Shown: positions 1 through 7,167, numbered from the stretch's first letter. The stretch is 11,276 nucleotides of DNA from Coriobacteriaceae bacterium (GCA_012515495.1 JAAYYH010000237.1:1-11276); one strand, 5' to 3'. Numbers and translations are program-made. Notes: a model not told the origin generated them from the letters alone.

Positions 1-725
1 AAATGGCCGAAGGATGGTTTGATCACCTGATACATCAGACCAGAATCAATGGTGATTATGAAGACGAACAGGCAAAGCAGTAACAGCGGCTTACGGATAT
101 CTCTGCTCACATTGCCCTCGCCAGCGATCTGTGGGGCCGTACTGCTATCTGGTTGTGCCCAATTAGTATCAGTCGAAGCTAACCAGATGAGTCCCATGCC
201 AATTAACAGGCAGATCTGCGACATGATCAATCCAGCTAACGAGGAGATGTAGATAGTCACTAAAGTGATCAGAATCATTAAGAAATTCGAGTGAATCAGG
301 GCGTCTGCGCAGGATTTGATTCGTTGATTGCTTGGAGTGAAGGCTTTTAGATAATAGCCCCACGCGGCAACTGCGCAGCCTCCCGCAAAGCCAGAAACCA
401 CTAAACCAGTCATACAGAGTACTGCTGTACCCCAATAAAACGGGAAAGTGGCAACCAGACACAGGCCCATACCCCAAAGCATGATCCTTTTTGCCATCGT
501 GTGGTTTCGCGTTACTAACCCGCCTATGATCAGACCAAAGAAGTGGGAGACCATTGCAGTGAGAATGAAGACAGAAGGTTCAAGATTATGGAATTCCAGC
601 CTACTATAGAGTACCTCTCCTTCAAACAGGAATGAGAGGATATAGGCAAATAGGAAAGAGAAACCAAGAACCGAGCGAGTCCTCTTATCAATTGTCTCGA
701 TCCAACTGCTACGCTTAATCTCCAT
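1..725 (-). CDS. Polytopic membrane protein, MFS-like; possible N-terminal half of a membrane LuxR regulator (partial, C-terminus off the edge)
   Basis: The reverse strand is open from an ATG at 725 to the window edge (241 codons, no stop), so the gene is truncated at its 3' end. The product starts MEIKRSSWIETIDKR and is strongly hydrophobic. I see about seven membrane segments, near residues 18-38, 50-70, 80-100, 102-124, 147-165, 167-184 and 213-233. The loop between segments 2 and 3 carries a short basic stretch (TRNHTMAKR), as in major facilitator proteins. The last visible part, IDSGLMYQVIKPSF, resembles what I recall at the start of the second half of the MFS-like membrane domain in Coriobacteriia LuxR-type regulators; this is recall, not a search. 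A GGAG lies 10 nt upstream of the ATG. It is transcribed divergently from the CPYC protein gene. Whether it ends in a LuxR helix-turn-helix cannot be seen. A plain MFS transporter is the main alternative. Confidence 0.75.
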   Translation of the reverse strand, partial: MEIKRSSWIETIDKRTRSVLGFSFLFAYILSFLFEGEVLYSRLEFHNLEPSVFILTAMVSHFFGLIIGGLVTRNHTMAKRIMLWGMGLCLVATFPFYWGTAVLCMTGLVVSGFAGGCAVAAWGYYLKAFTPSNQRIKSCADALIHSNFLMILITLVTIYISSLAGLIMSQICLLIGMGLIWLASTDTNWAQPDSSTAPQIAGEGNVSRDIRKPLLLLCLFVFIITIDSGLMYQVIKPSFGH

Positions 726-822
726 GTAATGCGTACTCCAACGTTTGTTCAGGCAGATAGTTTCAAATCGGACGATGTAGTCCCAGCGTCAATTTGTCGA
801 TGTTAGATTGATTCGGTTCTGT

Positions 823-851
823 ATTGTAACGGTATCCTCTTGGTAACGTAA
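823..851 (-). promoter_or_regulatory. Weak candidate promoter for the leftward membrane-protein gene
   Basis: Read on the minus strand, TTACGT (851-846) is followed after 17 nt by TACAAT (828-823). The -10 matches the sigma70 consensus at five of six positions and the -35 is poor. It would give a leader of about 90 nt before the ATG at 725. The hexamer CGTTAC occurs twice here on the minus strand with a 17-nt period, once overlapping each promoter element; it could be an operator or chance. The rest of the 726-974 gap shows nothing else I can support. Confidence 0.25.
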
Positions 852-922
852 AGAATCAACTATTAGACATCCGACATCATGGCGCCAGCACGTATCCATC
901 GCGAGCTAAGCTGGGAAGTAAA

Positions 923-931
923 TGCTACAAT
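923..931 (+). promoter_or_regulatory. Candidate extended -10 element for the CPYC protein gene
   Basis: TGCTACAAT carries the TGn extension directly before TACAAT (five of six matches to TATAAT). No good -35 is seen at 16-18 nt upstream, which extended -10 promoters tolerate. Transcription would start near 938, about 37 nt before the ATG at 975. Confidence 0.3.
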
Positions 932-974
932 ATCAGATACATAAACCGAACTCGGAGTATCCAAAGGAGCTATC

Positions 975-1211
975 ATGGATGACCTTGAACTCTATTACCA
1001 ACCCACTTGTCCTTATTGTCTGAAGGTTCTGCGATTCATGGAGGCCAATGGCATCGATTTTGAGAAGAAGAACACCATGGATGCTGAGAACAGAGCACGA
1101 TTGCTTGAGGTAGGTGGTATGAACCAGGTGCCATGTCTGTTTATAGCGGGGAAGCCACTCTATGAATCCAACGATATCATCGCATATCTTGGTAATAGAT
1201 ATCTGAGTTGA
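975..1211 (+). CDS. Glutaredoxin/GST-N-terminal-like small redox protein (CPYC)
   Basis: This is a 78-residue thioredoxin-fold protein. It has the dithiol active site C12-P-Y-C15 in the usual place after the first beta strand (ELYYQPTCPYC). The cis-proline P53 (NQVPCLF) is followed by a GST-like end (KPLYESNDIIAYL), as in glutaredoxin 3-type and GST N-terminal domains. The length equals that of a minimal glutaredoxin. A strong AAAGGAG (963-969) sits 5 nt before the ATG, which fixes the start. The likely role is thiol-disulfide exchange in the cytoplasm. The partner is unknown: most actinobacteria lack glutathione, so a thioredoxin- or mycothiol-independent reductant may serve. An extra cysteine, C54, follows the cis-proline. 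NrdH-redoxin is less likely because of the CPYC site and the GST-like C-terminal helix. Confidence 0.85.
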   Translation: MDDLELYYQPTCPYCLKVLRFMEANGIDFEKKNTMDAENRARLLEVGGMNQVPCLFIAGKPLYESNDIIAYLGNRYLS

Positions 1212-1344
1212 GGCAGCGCGCTACACCCAAGAGAGTATCTTTGTTGTCAGAATGGTGAAGTTTCCCGCAAACAAATGCAGGGTAAATCCCAAAGTGGTAT
1301 CTTTTTTACAGCCATAAACGTGGTGTAACCCTTCTTGGAATATT

Positions 1345-1350
1345 GAGGTG
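1345..1350 (+). promoter_or_regulatory. Ribosome binding site deciding the htrA start
   Basis: GAGGTG lies 6 nt before ATG 1357. The only upstream in-frame alternative, GTG at 1348, is part of this Shine-Dalgarno itself, so ATG 1357 is preferred. Confidence 0.65.
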
Positions 1351-1356
1351 ACTCAA

Positions 1357-2868
1357 ATGGCAGATGATAATCCTGAGGTTCCTCGTCCCGAAGAAACGGG
1401 AGCTACCTCTTCTCCGGTTGAGCATGGTTATCCGGTTGCCCAGACGCAAGCGCAGGTTAACGCGCCTGGCGGATACTCTGGCGCAACCGCTCCCTACCCA
1501 GGTATGACTGGCGCGTATCCAAATGCTCCTGCCACACCGAGTGCAGGATACGCGACCTACGCGCCGAACTTTGATATGTCGGCATCAGGTCGTCTTTCGG
1601 GTAATCCCCAAGGTTACTCGCAAGGCAATACACAAAGTGGTTTCCAGACAGCCCCCCAAGCTTATTATCCTAACGCTGTTCCTGCTATTAAGGAAAAGCG
1701 CAAGACCGCCAAGGGTCTGGCATTTTTAATGGGTCTATTGGGTGTTATCATCGGCGCCGCATTATCGTATGGGATCCTCTATTTCGCGACAGATGGTTTC
1801 CACTTCACTAATGTCACCAACGTGGACAACGTCAGCAGTAGTGGCAGCGGGAACATAACCATCACTCCACCGGGTGAAGATGCCTCCCTAGCAGAAGTCG
1901 TGGCCGCAAAGGTTTTACCCTCTGTGGTCAACATCGACGTCTACGTTGAATCGTATGGTTCTGATGGTTTCTTCGACGATAACGCTCTGGGTAGTGATTC
2001 CAGTTCGTTACAGGAATCTGGCTTGGGTTCAGGCGTTGTGATTACCGAAGACGGTTTCATCCTCACCAATTATCATGTGGTAGAGGGAGGCGCTCGCTTC
2101 ATGGTACGTTTCGATGAGAATGTCCAACTTGAGGCAAGTGTGGTTGGTTCTGATCCCTCTTCGGATCTGGCGGTACTCAAGGTTGACGCTTCTGGCCTGA
2201 CTCCCATAGAAGTTGCAGATTCCGACCTAGTCAAGGTTGGCGAATGGGTCATGGCCTTGGGTAGTCCATTCGGGCTCGAGAAATCGGTTTCTACTGGCAT
2301 TATCTCGGCACTATTCCGTTCGACCACCATGGAGTCGACAACAGGTGTCAATATCTATGCGAATATGATCCAGACAGACGCAGCCATCAATCCCGGAAAC
2401 TCAGGTGGGGCATTGGTGAACTCTCAAGGAAAGTTGATCGGCATCAATACGTTGATAAGCTCATCTTCTGGTTCATCCTCAGGAGTCGGGTTCGCTATCC
2501 CCAGCAATTATGCGATGACTATAGCTGATCAGATCATGGCTGGCGAGGATGTCGAACACGCCTATCTGGGCGTGACGTTAAGCTCGCTTGATCCGGCGAC
2601 TGCCGAGAGATTGGGACTTACAGTTGACGCCGGCGCCTATGTTGAAAGTGTCGTACCAGGTTCTCCCGCAGACTCTGCCGGTATCGAACAAGGCGACATC
2701 ATCACCAAGTTTGATAACGTCACAATCGCCTCAGCCGCTCAATTGATCATCGGGGTTCGTGGACATCTTGTCGATGATGAGGTTGAGATGGAAATCGTCC
2801 GTGATGGTAGGACCATTACCATCGATGTGAAGCTGGGTTCGGATACTCAATCCCCGGGTCGTCAGTGA
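1357..2868 (+). CDS. htrA: HtrA/DegP-type membrane-anchored serine protease with PDZ domain
   Basis: This is a trypsin-like S1C protease of 503 residues from ATG 1357 (a GTG at 1348 would add three). Residues 1-110 are Pro/Gly/Tyr/Ala/Gln-rich and probably disordered in the cytoplasm. A basic stretch (KEKRKTAKG) precedes one membrane helix at about 120-143, so the protease faces outside. A Ser/Gly/Asn linker follows, then the catalytic domain with triad His240 (TNYHVV), Asp270 (SSDLAVL) and Ser349 (NPGNSGGAL). A C-terminal PDZ domain spans about 400-497 (AYLGVTLSSL; VVPGSPADSAGIEQGDII). It should degrade or refold damaged envelope proteins, with the PDZ domain recognising exposed C-termini. 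The stop codon directly abuts the rlmH start (TGAATG). I found no convincing promoter in 1212-1347. The architecture matches actinobacterial PepD/HtrA-like proteins. Confidence 0.93.
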   Translation: MADDNPEVPRPEETGATSSPVEHGYPVAQTQAQVNAPGGYSGATAPYPGMTGAYPNAPATPSAGYATYAPNFDMSASGRLSGNPQGYSQGNTQSGFQTAPQAYYPNAVPAIKEKRKTAKGLAFLMGLLGVIIGAALSYGILYFATDGFHFTNVTNVDNVSSSGSGNITITPPGEDASLAEVVAAKVLPSVVNIDVYVESYGSDGFFDDNALGSDSSSLQESGLGSGVVITEDGFILTNYHVVEGGARFMVRFDENVQLEASVVGSDPSSDLAVLKVDASGLTPIEVADSDLVKVGEWVMALGSPFGLEKSVSTGIISALFRSTTMESTTGVNIYANMIQTDAAINPGNSGGALVNSQGKLIGINTLISSSSGSSSGVGFAIPSNYAMTIADQIMAGEDVEHAYLGVTLSSLDPATAERLGLTVDAGAYVESVVPGSPADSAGIEQGDIITKFDNVTIASAAQLIIGVRGHLVDDEVEMEIVRDGRTITIDVKLGSDTQSPGRQ

Positions 2869-3339
2869 ATGCGTATCGACGTCATCGCGGTTGGTAAGCT
2901 CAAGGAACGATATTGGGTAGACGCTTGTAATGAATATCTGAAGCGCTTGAAACCCTATACACGTGTCAGTGTCTGCGAAGTTACTGACCGTAGCCTCCGC
3001 ACCTGTGAAAACGATGACCAGATACGGGTTCTCGAGGCTCAAGACATTATGAGAATGTCACATCCCTCGGCGTTTCTGGTCGTCTTGGACAGCAGGGGAG
3101 AGCAGCTTACCAGTGAGCAGTTCGCCGACCGTATCGTTGAACTCCAAAATAATGGCTCGAGTCATATCGTCTTTGTGGTAGGAGGTTCGGTAGGCGTCGA
3201 TGATCAGGTCAGAGATAAGGCCAACCTCGTTCTCTCCTTTGGTGCCATCACTCTACCGCATAATCTTGCCAGAGTCGTGCTGTTGGAACAGCTGTATCGG
3301 ACATTCAGGATCATCCACGGTGAACCCTATCACAAGTGA
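2869..3339 (+). CDS. rlmH: 23S rRNA (pseudouridine1915-N3)-methyltransferase RlmH
   Basis: At 156 residues it matches the usual RlmH length (about 155-159). It starts MRIDVIAVGKLKERYW, the typical family start. The SPOUT-type SAM-binding knot is visible: LVVLDSRGEQLTSEQFA (70-86), VFVVGGSVGV (101-110), LSFGAITLPH (122-131) and the conserved C-terminal HGEPYHK (150-156). The usual leucine of the GGxxGL loop is valine here, which is conservative. The enzyme methylates N3 of pseudouridine 1915 in helix 69 of 23S rRNA on assembled 70S ribosomes, using SAM. The ATG follows the htrA stop with no gap and there is no clear Shine-Dalgarno, so translation is probably coupled to htrA. This is one of the surest calls in the window. 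Confidence 0.97.
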   Translation: MRIDVIAVGKLKERYWVDACNEYLKRLKPYTRVSVCEVTDRSLRTCENDDQIRVLEAQDIMRMSHPSAFLVVLDSRGEQLTSEQFADRIVELQNNGSSHIVFVVGGSVGVDDQVRDKANLVLSFGAITLPHNLARVVLLEQLYRTFRIIHGEPYHK

Positions 3340-3429
3340 CAGAAGCACGTTCAGCTTGTGGTTTGTCGCTGTCTGTTCTGCGAGCGTACCACGTTCAACC
3401 AATGAGCGGCGCTATCGTATCTTTGCCTA

Positions 3430-3438
3430 TGGTATGCT
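3430..3438 (+). promoter_or_regulatory. Weak candidate extended -10 before the aromatic pair
   Basis: TGGTATGCT (TGn plus TATGCT) sits in the 134-nt gap between rlmH and the chorismate mutase gene. No recognisable -35 accompanies it. It could give the aroQ-aroF pair its own transcript, but an AT-rich chance match is as likely. Confidence 0.2.
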
Positions 3439-3460
3439 GTCAAAACCAATCTATGCCAGA

Positions 3461-3469
3461 GAGAGGAAG
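3461..3469 (+). promoter_or_regulatory. Ribosome binding site deciding the chorismate mutase start
   Basis: GAGAGGAAG ends 4 nt before ATG 3474. It favours this start over the in-frame GTG at 3336, which overlaps the rlmH stop but would add 46 residues with no chorismate mutase character. Confidence 0.6.
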
Positions 3470-3473
3470 CACT

Positions 3474-3752
3474 ATGTCCAAGCAAGTTGACGCCCAACTA
3501 CAAATCGCAGAGTTGCGGGCACGGATAGATGACATAGACGAAAGGATCGTACAGCTGCTCAATGAACGGGCCTGCCAGGCATTGGCGATCAGGGAGCTCA
3601 AACCTGAGGCTCAGCTGGGATTGTATGATCCTAAGCGCGAAGAAGAGATCTTTGAGCGATTAGCCAGTTTGAATGAGGGACCACTGTTCAGCGACGATTT
3701 GCGCGCGATCTATGCCGCAATCCTTCGCGTCAGCAAGGAGATGCGCTCATGA
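3474..3752 (+). CDS. aroQ: Chorismate mutase, AroQ class (stand-alone)
   Basis: From ATG 3474 the product has 92 residues, the normal size for a monofunctional AroQ-alpha enzyme that rearranges chorismate to prephenate for Phe/Tyr synthesis. It is all-helical with the family signature. Aligned by eye to the E. coli P-protein mutase domain, R15 (ELRARIDDID), R32 (LLNER), K43 (RELK), D52, R55 and E56 (YDPKREEEI) correspond to R11, R28, K39, D48, R51 and E52. The helix 3 end (RVSKEMRS) keeps the serine (S87), but I see no clear counterpart of the usual Gln/Glu at the Gln88 position. The gene overlaps the DAHP synthase start by 4 nt (ATGA), so the two are translationally coupled. A GTG at 3336 is an in-frame alternative start that I reject. 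Confidence 0.9.
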   Translation: MSKQVDAQLQIAELRARIDDIDERIVQLLNERACQALAIRELKPEAQLGLYDPKREEEIFERLASLNEGPLFSDDLRAIYAAILRVSKEMRS

Positions 3753-4528
3753 CATACGTACCCTATCACGAGAAAGGCACCATCACCCTGTTGGCTGGGC
3801 CATGCTCGATTGAAGATGCTGAACAAATGGAAGCTGTTGGCGAGGCACTTCAGCGTGCGGGTTTGCGCTGGATTAGAGGCGGGGCCTTTAAACCACGGAC
3901 AAGTCCTTATTCATTCCAGGGTTTGGGTGAAGAAGGCCTGCGTCTGATAAATGATGTAGGTCGACGCTATGGGCTGAAGACGATTACAGAGATTGTGGAT
4001 ACTGCGCATATCGATCTGGTTCTCAGATATGTAGACGCGTTGCAGATCGGTACACGGAACATGGCGAATTTCGAATTGCTGAAGGCGATAGGACAAGTTA
4101 CGGCAGAAAAGCACCAGCCGATCCTGTTCAAACGCGGAATGGCAGCTACGATAGATGAATGGCTCAGCGCAGCGGAGTATCTAACCATGGGCGGCAATCC
4201 CAATGTTATGTTATGTGAACGTGGTTTGCGGACATTTGAGACGGCTACGCGCTTCACTTTGGATATCTCAGCAGTGCCGGTGATTCACAAAAGGTCGTTG
4301 TTACCCATCTGCGTTGACGCCTCCCATCCTGCCGGTCAGGTCGATTTGGTCCCCGCACTGGCGAAGGCGGCGGTAGCTGCAGGCTGCGATGCGCTGATGA
4401 TAGAAGTGCACCCGAATCCAGCCAAGGCAAAATCGGATGGACCACAACAATTGACGATTCCGCAATTCGAGGAATTGTTGACTGAATTACGTCTGATTGC
4501 TGCCGCAGTTGGCAAGACTATTGTCTAG
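3749..4528 (+). CDS. aroF: 3-deoxy-7-phosphoheptulonate (DAHP) synthase, type I-beta, AroF/KDOPS-like
   Basis: This 259-residue TIM barrel condenses phosphoenolpyruvate and erythrose 4-phosphate, the first step of the shikimate pathway. Visible signatures are LAGPCSIE (15-22), GGAFKPRTSPYSFQG (44-58), IGTRNMANFELLK (100-112), LFKRGM (126-131), ERGLRTFE (157-164), DASHPAGQ (190-197) and MIEVHPNP (217-224). The predicted metal ligands C19, H193, E219 and D230 are all present. KPRTSPYSF marks the type I-beta class, as in Bacillus and Thermotoga, rather than E. coli AroFGH. There is no ferredoxin-like or chorismate mutase N-terminal regulatory domain, so this is the bare catalytic core. AAGGAG (3735-3740) lies 8 nt before the ATG inside the chorismate mutase gene, and the two genes overlap by 4 nt. 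Feedback control, if any, would have to come through the separate mutase. Confidence 0.95.
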   Translation: MTYVPYHEKGTITLLAGPCSIEDAEQMEAVGEALQRAGLRWIRGGAFKPRTSPYSFQGLGEEGLRLINDVGRRYGLKTITEIVDTAHIDLVLRYVDALQIGTRNMANFELLKAIGQVTAEKHQPILFKRGMAATIDEWLSAAEYLTMGGNPNVMLCERGLRTFETATRFTLDISAVPVIHKRSLLPICVDASHPAGQVDLVPALAKAAVAAGCDALMIEVHPNPAKAKSDGPQQLTIPQFEELLTELRLIAAAVGKTIV

Positions 4529-4569
4529 TACTGAGGGCAGACAGCGAAATCTGGATAAGGTCGCGTAGT

Positions 4570-6966
4570 ATGCCTCTTGAACTCGATGAACTGAATGATG
4601 CTCAGCGGGAGGCTGTGCTGTACACTGAAGGCCCGTTGCTGGTGCTCGCGGGAGCAGGATCAGGTAAAACCCGAGTGCTCACCTATCGGATCGCCCATCT
4701 GATAGAGGACTTGGGAGTCTCTCCGTATCAGATACTGGCGATAACCTTCACCAACAAGGCTGCTGCTGAGATGCGATCTCGACTGGGTCATCTGCTTTCG
4801 AGTGGGATACGTGGCATGTGGGTTATGACCTTTCATGCCATGTGTGTACGGATACTGCGCGCAGATGCAACCTTGGTGGGTTACAGCCGCAATTTCACTA
4901 TCTATGATGACGATGATTCAAAGCGGCTGTTCAAAGAGATCTATGCAGAGCTGGACATCGATCCTCGAAGATTTCCGATCAATGGTATTCGCGCACGGAT
5001 CTCCAGCGCTAAGAACGATCTGATTGACTGGGAAGAATACAGTGACGCTACCACAAATGGTTTTGACAAGCTGGTGGCTCGGGTTTACCAACAGTTGCAA
5101 CTGCGTCTGAGAAGAGCCGATGCAATGGACTTCGACGACCTTCTCGTCAAGGCTTATCAATTGTTGAAAGAGCACCCTGAGGTAGCACAAAGCTATCAGC
5201 ACCGTTTTCGATATCTACTGGTGGATGAGTATCAGGACACAAATCGCGCGCAGTATCTGATTACCCAGCTGCTCGCGCAGGCTCATCGCAATATCATGGT
5301 AGTTGGCGATGATGATCAGTCAATCTATTCCTGGCGCGGTGCAGACATCCGTAATATCTTGGAATTCGAGAATGATTATCCAGAGGCAAAGACCGTCAAG
5401 CTTGAACAGAATTACCGATCTACCGCTACGATCCTGAACGCTGCGAATGCTGTGATTGCCAATAACACACTCAGAAAGCAGAAGCGTCTGTTCACTGAGG
5501 GGCGCAGTGGGAAAAGAATCGCCTTATACCAAGCGAACGATGAGCGCGATGAAGGCAGATGGATAGCCTCAGAGGTTGAGAAGTTGCATCAATGCGGTCG
5601 ATCCTATAGCGATTTTGCCGTTTTCTATCGTACAAATGCTCAATCACGTGTACTGGAAGACATGATGTTACGAGCTGGCGTGCCATATCGTATCGTCGGT
5701 GGAACACGCTTTTTCGATCGAGCGGAGATCCGAGATGTGATGGCGTACCTCAAGGTGATTGTGAATCCCGCTGATGACATCTCGGCCAAACGTATCATCA
5801 ATACGCCGCGTCGAGGTATAGGTAGGACTACAGTTGAGCGGCTGGAGGGCATTGCCCGCGAGCAAGACATCAGTTTCATGGCAGCTGTGGATGTCGCGGT
5901 CTCAGAATCAGTATTTGGATCGAAGGTGAGCTGTGCTCTCGATCAGTTCAGGCAGATCATCGCCGAAGCGACGACATATTGCGGAGAGTTACGTCCAATC
6001 GTCGAGATGGTGGTCACGAGAAGCGGTCTGATAGCTGCGCTTGAGGCGGAGCGAACCGAAGAAGCGCAAGGTCGCATCGAGAACATTGGTGAATTCTTTG
6101 GCGTTGCGCAGGAGTTCGATGAGAGTCACGGCGAGATCGAAGAGGATACCCAAGATCAGGATAACAGCGAGCAGCTCAAAAAAGTCAAAGAGACGCAGCT
6201 AGTCAGTGAGATCCAGCCAGTAGTCGGAACCCAGATGGCCAGCGAGACACTTTCCCGATTTGTTGAGTGGCTAGCCTTAAGAAGCGATTTGGACACTCTG
6301 GCAGAATCAGACGATTATCTGACTATGATGACAGTGCACTCCGCAAAGGGTCTGGAGTTTCCCGTAGTCTTCATCGCAGGGCTTGAGGAAAATATCTTCC
6401 CGCATATCGCGTCAGCAGCCGATTCCGCTGGGTTGGAAGAAGAGCGGCGGCTGGCTTATGTGGCTATCACACGAGCCAGAGAGCTGCTTTATCTGACCTG
6501 TACGCAGGTCCGAGCCTTATTCGGGAACACTCAGGTCAATCCGCGCTCGCGATTCATCGCAGAGATACCACAGGAGCTCGTCGAGACGTCTGGGTTGGGT
6601 TCTGCTGGTTATCGCGGTACCGGTTGGGAGAAACGTGGGGACAGGCGCGGGATGTACGGCACCGGGAGCATCCGTGATACGCAAGGCGGAAGAGTCTACG
6701 GTGCATACGGAGGCGATGACGAGCGAGCCAGGAGTCGAGCGGATTCAGCGGGCTTGGGTTCGAAAACTCCGGAAACTACCTCAAGAGGGCAAGCGGCTGC
6801 TGCTGCTCAGGAGAGCTTCGCTGTGGGGGATAATGTGGACCATAAGACCTTTGGCCGTGGTGTCATGGTCACGGTTTCTGGTGATGTATTGCAGGTACGG
6901 TTCAGCAGAAGCGGCGAGACCAAGAAGCTGCTCAAGGGTTTTGCGCCGTTGGTTAAGATACGCTAG
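4570..6966 (+). CDS. pcrA: ATP-dependent DNA helicase PcrA/UvrD (superfamily 1A)
   Basis: This is a complete 798-residue SF1A 3'-5' helicase. Motifs in order are the Q motif LNDAQREAV (8-16), Walker A AGAGSGKT (27-34, K33), Ia ITFTNKAAAEM, Walker B LLVDEYQDT (D219/E220), III VGDDDQSIYSWRG (245-257), IV LEQNYRST, V TVHSAKGLEFP (588-598) and VI YVAITRARE (630-638). After a Gly/Arg-rich linker (about 678-745), residues 752-798 form the Tudor-like domain (VGDNVDHKTFGRGVMV; LLKGFAPLVKI), which in PcrA/UvrD contacts RNA polymerase. This makes PcrA more likely than Rep. A charged Glu/Gln/Val/Thr-rich insertion lies at about 518-557. Expected roles are nucleotide-excision repair, clearing replication-transcription conflicts and antagonising recombinase filaments. 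The gene starts 41 nt after aroF with a weak AAGG, probably on the same transcript. The 3' end converges on the rubredoxin gene. Confidence 0.96.
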   Translation: MPLELDELNDAQREAVLYTEGPLLVLAGAGSGKTRVLTYRIAHLIEDLGVSPYQILAITFTNKAAAEMRSRLGHLLSSGIRGMWVMTFHAMCVRILRADATLVGYSRNFTIYDDDDSKRLFKEIYAELDIDPRRFPINGIRARISSAKNDLIDWEEYSDATTNGFDKLVARVYQQLQLRLRRADAMDFDDLLVKAYQLLKEHPEVAQSYQHRFRYLLVDEYQDTNRAQYLITQLLAQAHRNIMVVGDDDQSIYSWRGADIRNILEFENDYPEAKTVKLEQNYRSTATILNAANAVIANNTLRKQKRLFTEGRSGKRIALYQANDERDEGRWIASEVEKLHQCGRSYSDFAVFYRTNAQSRVLEDMMLRAGVPYRIVGGTRFFDRAEIRDVMAYLKVIVNPADDISAKRIINTPRRGIGRTTVERLEGIAREQDISFMAAVDVAVSESVFGSKVSCALDQFRQIIAEATTYCGELRPIVEMVVTRSGLIAALEAERTEEAQGRIENIGEFFGVAQEFDESHGEIEEDTQDQDNSEQLKKVKETQLVSEIQPVVGTQMASETLSRFVEWLALRSDLDTLAESDDYLTMMTVHSAKGLEFPVVFIAGLEENIFPHIASAADSAGLEEERRLAYVAITRARELLYLTCTQVRALFGNTQVNPRSRFIAEIPQELVETSGLGSAGYRGTGWEKRGDRRGMYGTGSIRDTQGGRVYGAYGGDDERARSRADSAGLGSKTPETTSRGQAAAAAQESFAVGDNVDHKTFGRGVMVTVSGDVLQVRFSRSGETKKLLKGFAPLVKIR

Positions 6967-6984
6967 GGTGTTGGGTCATAGTAC

Positions 6985-7143
6985 CTAGACCAAAGGTTCG
7001 AAGAAGTCCTTATCCACGCCACATTCCGGACAGACCCAATCCTCGGGCAGATCCTCAAATTCGGTACCTGGCGCAAAACCATTATCCGGGTCTCCGATTT
7101 CTGGATCGTAAATATAACCGCATACTGTACAGACGAATTTCAT
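6985..7143 (-). CDS. Rubredoxin
   Basis: This is a 52-residue one-iron electron carrier on the minus strand. It starts MKFVCTVCGYIYDPEIGD and has the two metal-binding pairs C5-x2-C8-G and C38-P-x-C41-G, with the conserved core GFAPGTEFEDLPEDWVCP between and an ordinary rubredoxin length (51-54). The four cysteines bind a single Fe. A perfect AGGAGG (7154-7149) lies 5 nt before the ATG and a TATAAT box lies further upstream. It stands alone: pcrA is convergent (18 nt between stops) and the VanW gene is divergent, so no partner enzyme is in view. Rubredoxins in anaerobes commonly pass electrons to rubrerythrin, superoxide reductase or flavodiiron proteins for oxygen and peroxide detoxification. 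Its presence supports an anaerobic host. The gene is easy to miss because of its size. Confidence 0.96.
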   Translation of the reverse strand: MKFVCTVCGYIYDPEIGDPDNGFAPGTEFEDLPEDWVCPECGVDKDFFEPLV

Positions 7144-7167
7144 TTCTACCTCCTTATAGGTTTACCG

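Noticed and set aside
49..252. Plus-strand 67-codon frame with a lipobox-like sequence LLSGC
   Set aside because: It is antisense to the membrane-protein gene and lacks a ribosome binding site. The lipoprotein look comes from the hydrophobic codons read backwards.
169..477. Minus-strand frame of 102 codons
   Set aside because: It is a shadow in another frame of the partial membrane protein, which is open for 241 codons and shows clear membrane segments.
1280..1312. GGGTAAATCCC followed by a T-run as a terminator after the CPYC gene
   Set aside because: Only three stem pairs, and the T-run lies 18 nt downstream.
6971..6993. Hairpin TTGG-G-TC / GA-CCAA between pcrA and rubredoxin as a terminator
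   Set aside because: Six pairs with a bulge and a 10-nt loop, and no T-run. It is too weak to call.
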